Source: Verrucomicrobia bacterium UBA1211 (GTDB taxonomy: Bacteria > Verrucomicrobiota > Kiritimatiellia > RFP12 > UBA1067). From it: a stretch of 18,534 nt of DNA. The DNA lies in the NCBI GenBank assembly GCA_002309585.1, contig DBXN01000153.1, forward strand, positions 5,058-23,591, read 5' to 3'. Position 1 is the first letter of the stretch; every line of letters starts with the position of its first letter. Of this stretch, positions 15,552 through 18,534 are shown piece after piece. Made by a program: the position numbers and the translations under genes. A model generated the notes under the pieces. It was not told the DNA's origin and made no database searches. It saw only the letters and a program-made list of their open reading frames with translations.

Positions 15552-17060
15552 ATGGCGGAGAAGAAACTGTTCGCGGTGGATCTGGGCGCTTCGGGCGGGA
15601 AGTGTTTTGTCGGCTTTTTCGGGGACGGGACATTCCGGATGGAGGAGGTGCACCGTTTCGCGCACGAGGGCGTTCCCTTTTTCCTGAAGGACCGGACTGG
15701 CCAGGTGACGGAACGGACCTGCTGGGACGACACCTGCATCTATCAGAACATCATCCGCGGTTTGCAGGCTTCCCGCCGTCTTTACGGTTCGAAGCTGAAC
15801 GGTATCGGCATTGACACCTGGGGCGCCGACGGACACTTCATCACCAAGGACGGCGATGTGTTGGGCAAGGTCTATTGCTACCGCGACCATCGGTTGGACA
15901 CGATGTGCGATGAGGTCCGGGCGCGTATCGACGCCGAGCGGGTTTACGCCATCACCGGCAACCACTTCCAGCCCTTCAACCAGTCCAACCAGATGCTCTG
16001 GGCGGCGACGCGCCGGCCGGAGCTGATGGCGCTGGCGGAAGTCTATCTGCCGATTCCCGCGCTCTTCTACTACTACCTCGGCGGATGTACGGCGGTCGAT
16101 TCCACCTTTGCGAGTGTCACGCAGATGATGGACGCGAAGAAGACGAAGTGGAGCACCGAGATGCTGAAGGCGTTGGGGATTCCCGCGGCGCTGATGCCGG
16201 AGATCGTCAAGCCCGGCACCAAGATCGGTAAGCTCCAGCCGAAGCTGGCGGAGCTGTGCGGATTGAACCAAGTTGATCTCATCGCGGTCGGTTCGCACGA
16301 CACCGCGAGTGCGTTCGCGGCCGCGCCGGTGAAGAACGCGAAGAAGGCGTTGATCATCAGTTCCGGTACGTGGTCCCTGGTCGGCAAGCTGATCCGCAAG
16401 CCGATCACGACCCCCGAGGCGATGCGCCTGGGGTTGAGCAATGAGGGCGGCATCGGCAACACCCGCTTCCTGCGCAACTGCATGGGGACGTGGATTGTGC
16501 AGGAGCTGCTGCGGATCTGGGAGATCGAGGACGGCAAGCGGATGGAGTGGTCCGAGGTGGATACCATCACACCGGCGGCTCCGGCCTTCACCGCCTTCAT
16601 CGATCCGGATGATTCCCGCTTCTACAACCCGGCGAACATGGAGCAGGCCATCCGCAGCTTCATCGCCGAGACGAAACAGAAGGCACCGCAGGATCGGGGC
16701 ACGGTGCTGCGTATCGTCTACGAAAGCCTGGCGTTGAAGTACCGTTTCGTCAACGAGACGATCAACCGCGTGACGGAGACGACGACGGATGTGGTCCACA
16801 TCGTCGGCGGCGGAAGCAACAACGCGCTGCTGAACCAGTTCACGGCCAACTCGGTCGGCGTGCCGGTTCTGGCGGGTCCGAAAGAGGCGACGGCGGTCGG
16901 CAACCTGATGGTCCAGGCGGTCGGTGCGGGGATCCTTCCGGATCTCAAGCACGCGATGCCGCTCATCAAATCCGCCTTCCCGATCAAGACCTTCAAGCCG
17001 GCGGACACGGCGGCCTGGGACAAGGCGTACGGCACCTTCTCGAAGCTGCTGAAGAAATAA
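15552..17060 (+). CDS. rhaB: Rhamnulokinase (FGGY family)
   Basis: 502 residues, cytoplasmic. It phosphorylates L-rhamnulose at O-1 with ATP, the second step of L-rhamnose catabolism. FGGY-kinase features are intact: the N-terminal phosphate motif VDLGASGGK (residues 9-17), GIDTWGAD, YRDHRLD, the catalytic-base region VGSHDTASA with Asp250, ISSGTWSLVG, and the C-terminal ATP-site motifs VHIVGGGSNN and AGPKEATAVGNL. The SNEGG..N.RFLRN pattern and the SHDTASA block favour rhamnulokinase over xylulo-, glycerol- or fuculokinase. No isomerase, aldolase or rhamnose regulator is in the window, so the rest of the pathway must be elsewhere if the substrate call is right; another 6-deoxyketose is possible. 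folB starts three bases after its stop. Confidence 0.85.
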   Translation: MAEKKLFAVDLGASGGKCFVGFFGDGTFRMEEVHRFAHEGVPFFLKDRTGQVTERTCWDDTCIYQNIIRGLQASRRLYGSKLNGIGIDTWGADGHFITKDGDVLGKVYCYRDHRLDTMCDEVRARIDAERVYAITGNHFQPFNQSNQMLWAATRRPELMALAEVYLPIPALFYYYLGGCTAVDSTFASVTQMMDAKKTKWSTEMLKALGIPAALMPEIVKPGTKIGKLQPKLAELCGLNQVDLIAVGSHDTASAFAAAPVKNAKKALIISSGTWSLVGKLIRKPITTPEAMRLGLSNEGGIGNTRFLRNCMGTWIVQELLRIWEIEDGKRMEWSEVDTITPAAPAFTAFIDPDDSRFYNPANMEQAIRSFIAETKQKAPQDRGTVLRIVYESLALKYRFVNETINRVTETTTDVVHIVGGGSNNALLNQFTANSVGVPVLAGPKEATAVGNLMVQAVGAGILPDLKHAMPLIKSAFPIKTFKPADTAAWDKAYGTFSKLLKK

Positions 17061-17063
17061 CGT

Positions 17064-17465
17064 ATGGATCAATTCGGATGCGATCGGCTGGCCGGGGCGT
17101 CATGCCCCGACCAGCTTCAATTGAATGGGATTGAGGTGTTCTGCGTGATCGGGGACCGGCCCGACGAGCGGAACCGCAACCAATACCTTTCGGTGGACGT
17201 GACGCTGCTGATGGACCTCTCGGCGGTTGAGCGGAGCGACCGTTTGGAGGATACGGTCGATTACGCGGCGCTGACGGTCGCGATCCAGACGCGGCTGCGC
17301 GAGGCGCGCTGCCGTATGATCGAACACGCGGCGGGACTGGTCGCCTCGGTCGCATTGGGGTTTGACGCCCGGATTCAGGCGGTTCGGGTCCGGGTTGAGA
17401 AACGGAAGGCCATTCCCGGCCTCCAGAACGCATCGGTGGTGATCGTGCGGAAACGGGAAGCGTGA
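17064..17465 (+). CDS. folB: Dihydroneopterin aldolase
   Basis: 133 residues, the family's usual length plus about 13 N-terminal residues. It converts 7,8-dihydroneopterin to 6-hydroxymethyl-dihydropterin and glycolaldehyde in folate synthesis. Visible family features: QLNGIEVFCVIG then PDERN (Glu35 at the position of the substrate-site Glu), the QYLSVDV strand, SDRLEDTVDYAAL, the conserved Glu87 in MIEHAA, and the active-site Lys113 in VEKRKAIPG. The gene starts three bases after rhaB with only a poor ribosome site, so translation is probably coupled to rhaB. The first codons contain a strong hairpin (17087-17115). No other folate gene is adjacent. Confidence 0.88.
   Translation: MDQFGCDRLAGASCPDQLQLNGIEVFCVIGDRPDERNRNQYLSVDVTLLMDLSAVERSDRLEDTVDYAALTVAIQTRLREARCRMIEHAAGLVASVALGFDARIQAVRVRVEKRKAIPGLQNASVVIVRKREA
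17087..17115. repeat. GC-rich hairpin within the first codons of folB
   Basis: GCTGGCCGGGGC (17087-17098) pairs with GCCCCGACCAGC (17104-17115) with a single C-A mismatch around a 5-base loop. The 6+5 pair stem is mostly G-C and would be stable in mRNA. It lies in the non-conserved N-terminal extension of FolB (codons about 8-18). It could reduce folB translation relative to rhaB or stabilise the rhaB message; no T-run follows, so a terminator is unlikely. Confidence 0.4.
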
Positions 17466-17487
17466 GGAGCGGGCGGGGGTGTGCGTA

Positions 17488-18534
17488 ATGACCATTCCGA
17501 AGAAAGCGTTGGTTTTGGCGGCCGGGTTGGGTACCCGGATGCGCCCGTTGACGACGGCCTGTCCCAAACCGCTGTTGCCGCTGTGGAACGTTCCGATGAT
17601 CGAGCGGACGTTGCGGATGCTGGAGGATTGGGGCGTGGAGCGGATCGTGGTCAACCTCCATTGGCGGGCCGAACGGTTGAAGGCCTACCTCGCCGACCGC
17701 AAAGGACCTGCGAATATCACCTTTTCGGAGGAACGGGAGATTCTGGGGACGGGCGGCGCGCTGCGGCCGATTAAGGCTTGGATCGGGGATGACCCGCTCT
17801 GGGTCGTGAACGGGGATGTGGCCTGTTCCCTGGTTCCGGATCCGTTCGTCGAGACGTTGGCCGCGGGTGAGCGGTTTGCCGCCGCGTGGCTGGAGTCGGA
17901 CCTGGGTCCCCGGACGGTCGAGATGGATCGGAAGGGGCGTATCACCTGCTACCACAGCCCCGATGCGGGTTTGGACGGAAACTTTACCTTCTGCGGGGTT
18001 AGTCTGCTGTCGCCGGAAGTGCTCCGCTATCTTCCCCCCAAGAAACCCTTCTGCACGTTGGTCGAACTCTTCGAGGCGGCGATGGCCGATTCCCGCTTCG
18101 TCAACGGCGTGGTCATCCCCGGGAGCTATTGGGCCGATGCGGGGACGGTGGAACGTTTCCTTCAGATTCACGGCGAGGTCAAGAAGCGGCTGCGGCGGGA
18201 TCTGCCCGGCGGCGAGCTGTATGACCCGCGGACAGACCGCGCGAATCCGCAGTCGGACGGATTCTTCGCGGTGGCGCCCTCCGCTTCGGTTCCGAAGAGC
18301 GTCAGGGGGGAGAACAGTGTCGTGCTGGGGTCGGCGAACCTGGGCGAAGGGTGCGAACTGCGGGATTGTGTGATCGCGGGCGGGGAGATCGGCCCGAATG
18401 TCCGGCTGTCGAAGACGGTCTGTGTCGCGGCGGCGGCTTTGGGTGAGCCGGCGGTCGATGCGGTCTGCGAGGGGTTGGGGTGGCCGGCGCGGTCGGTCGC
18501 CGCGACCTGCCTCGGCAGCCGGGGATCGGACCGG
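17488..18534 (+). CDS. MurU-like sugar-1-phosphate nucleotidyltransferase, apparently fused to an AmgK-like kinase domain (3' end outside window)
   Basis: 349 residues are visible and the frame stays open to the last base, so the gene is truncated by the window edge. Residues 1-235 are an NTP-transferase fold: ALVLAAGLGTRMRPLT..CPKPLLP signature (7-31), LGTGGAL, VVNGDV with metal-ligand candidate Asp110, GNFTFCGVSLLSPEVL, and YWADAGTVERF with Asp217. The pattern is closest to MurU (MurNAc-1-phosphate uridylyltransferase), with hexose-1-phosphate nucleotidyltransferases as alternatives. Residues about 261-313 read as a short left-handed beta-helix of hexapeptide type. From about 320 the text EGLGWPARSV...LGSRGSDR looks like the opening of an aminoglycoside-phosphotransferase/AmgK domain. 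Such a fusion would phosphorylate and then activate an amino sugar. It starts 22 bases after folB. GTG 17479 is an alternative start, with AGGAG nine bases before it. Confidence 0.8.
   Translation, partial: MTIPKKALVLAAGLGTRMRPLTTACPKPLLPLWNVPMIERTLRMLEDWGVERIVVNLHWRAERLKAYLADRKGPANITFSEEREILGTGGALRPIKAWIGDDPLWVVNGDVACSLVPDPFVETLAAGERFAAAWLESDLGPRTVEMDRKGRITCYHSPDAGLDGNFTFCGVSLLSPEVLRYLPPKKPFCTLVELFEAAMADSRFVNGVVIPGSYWADAGTVERFLQIHGEVKKRLRRDLPGGELYDPRTDRANPQSDGFFAVAPSASVPKSVRGENSVVLGSANLGEGCELRDCVIAGGEIGPNVRLSKTVCVAAAALGEPAVDAVCEGLGWPARSVAATCLGSRGSDR

Noticed and set aside
15525..17072. Minus-strand open frame of 515 codons opposite rhaB
   Set aside because: Composition is Arg/His-rich shadow text; rhaB on the + strand has every FGGY motif, a promoter and a ribosome site.
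1..18534. CRISPR array, tRNA, rRNA or transposase
   Set aside because: No regularly spaced direct repeats, no cloverleaf-like segment in the short intergenic gaps and no transposase or integrase motif were seen.

Overview
The window is a GC-rich bacterial chromosomal segment packed with protein-coding genes. A long secreted DUF2341/LamG-type protein next to a very large secreted esterase-like protein, DUF2723-family membrane proteins with TPR tails, and a mixed house-keeping and sugar-handling set together suggest an uncultured member of the Kiritimatiellota/Verrucomicrobiota (PVC group), perhaps gut-associated. That is an inference from gene style. There is no rRNA or marker gene here to prove it, and I see no tRNA, CRISPR array, insertion sequence or phage gene.

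Layout. (1) 124-6801: two large exported proteins on the + strand. The first is a DUF2341/LamG/beta-strand surface protein. The second is a serine esterase of the acetyl-xylan-esterase type, with a second degenerate hydrolase-like domain and an uncharacterised C-terminal module. A strong 12-bp hairpin separates them. (2) 6895-12966: a tight three-gene unit with a good promoter, encoding a DUF2723-like polytopic membrane protein with a TPR tail, a signal peptidase I with a large insertion, and a transglutaminase-like protein of unknown role. (3) 13019-13903: a membrane-anchored protein with an SH3-like segment and coiled coil, under its own promoter, whose -35 box overlaps the preceding stop codon. 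(4) 15365-13932, minus strand: an SLC6/NSS-type sodium-coupled transporter, facing the previous gene and divergent from the next. (5) 15552 to the window end, + strand: rhamnulokinase (rhaB), dihydroneopterin aldolase (folB) and a MurU-like nucleotidyltransferase, closely spaced and probably co-transcribed. The last gene runs off the window. After its nucleotidyltransferase and short left-handed beta-helix regions it seems to enter an AmgK-like sugar phosphotransferase domain.

How they may work together. The first pair fits polysaccharide binding and deacylation outside the inner membrane. The second block combines a putative lipid-linked-sugar transferase with the enzyme that cleaves export signals, so envelope or secreted-protein maturation is a plausible theme. 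The last operon handles sugars (rhamnulose phosphorylation, amino-sugar activation) plus one folate step. No gene covers more than a fraction of a known pathway, so these links are hypotheses. Intergenic regions are all under 200 bases; their promoters and hairpins are listed individually.
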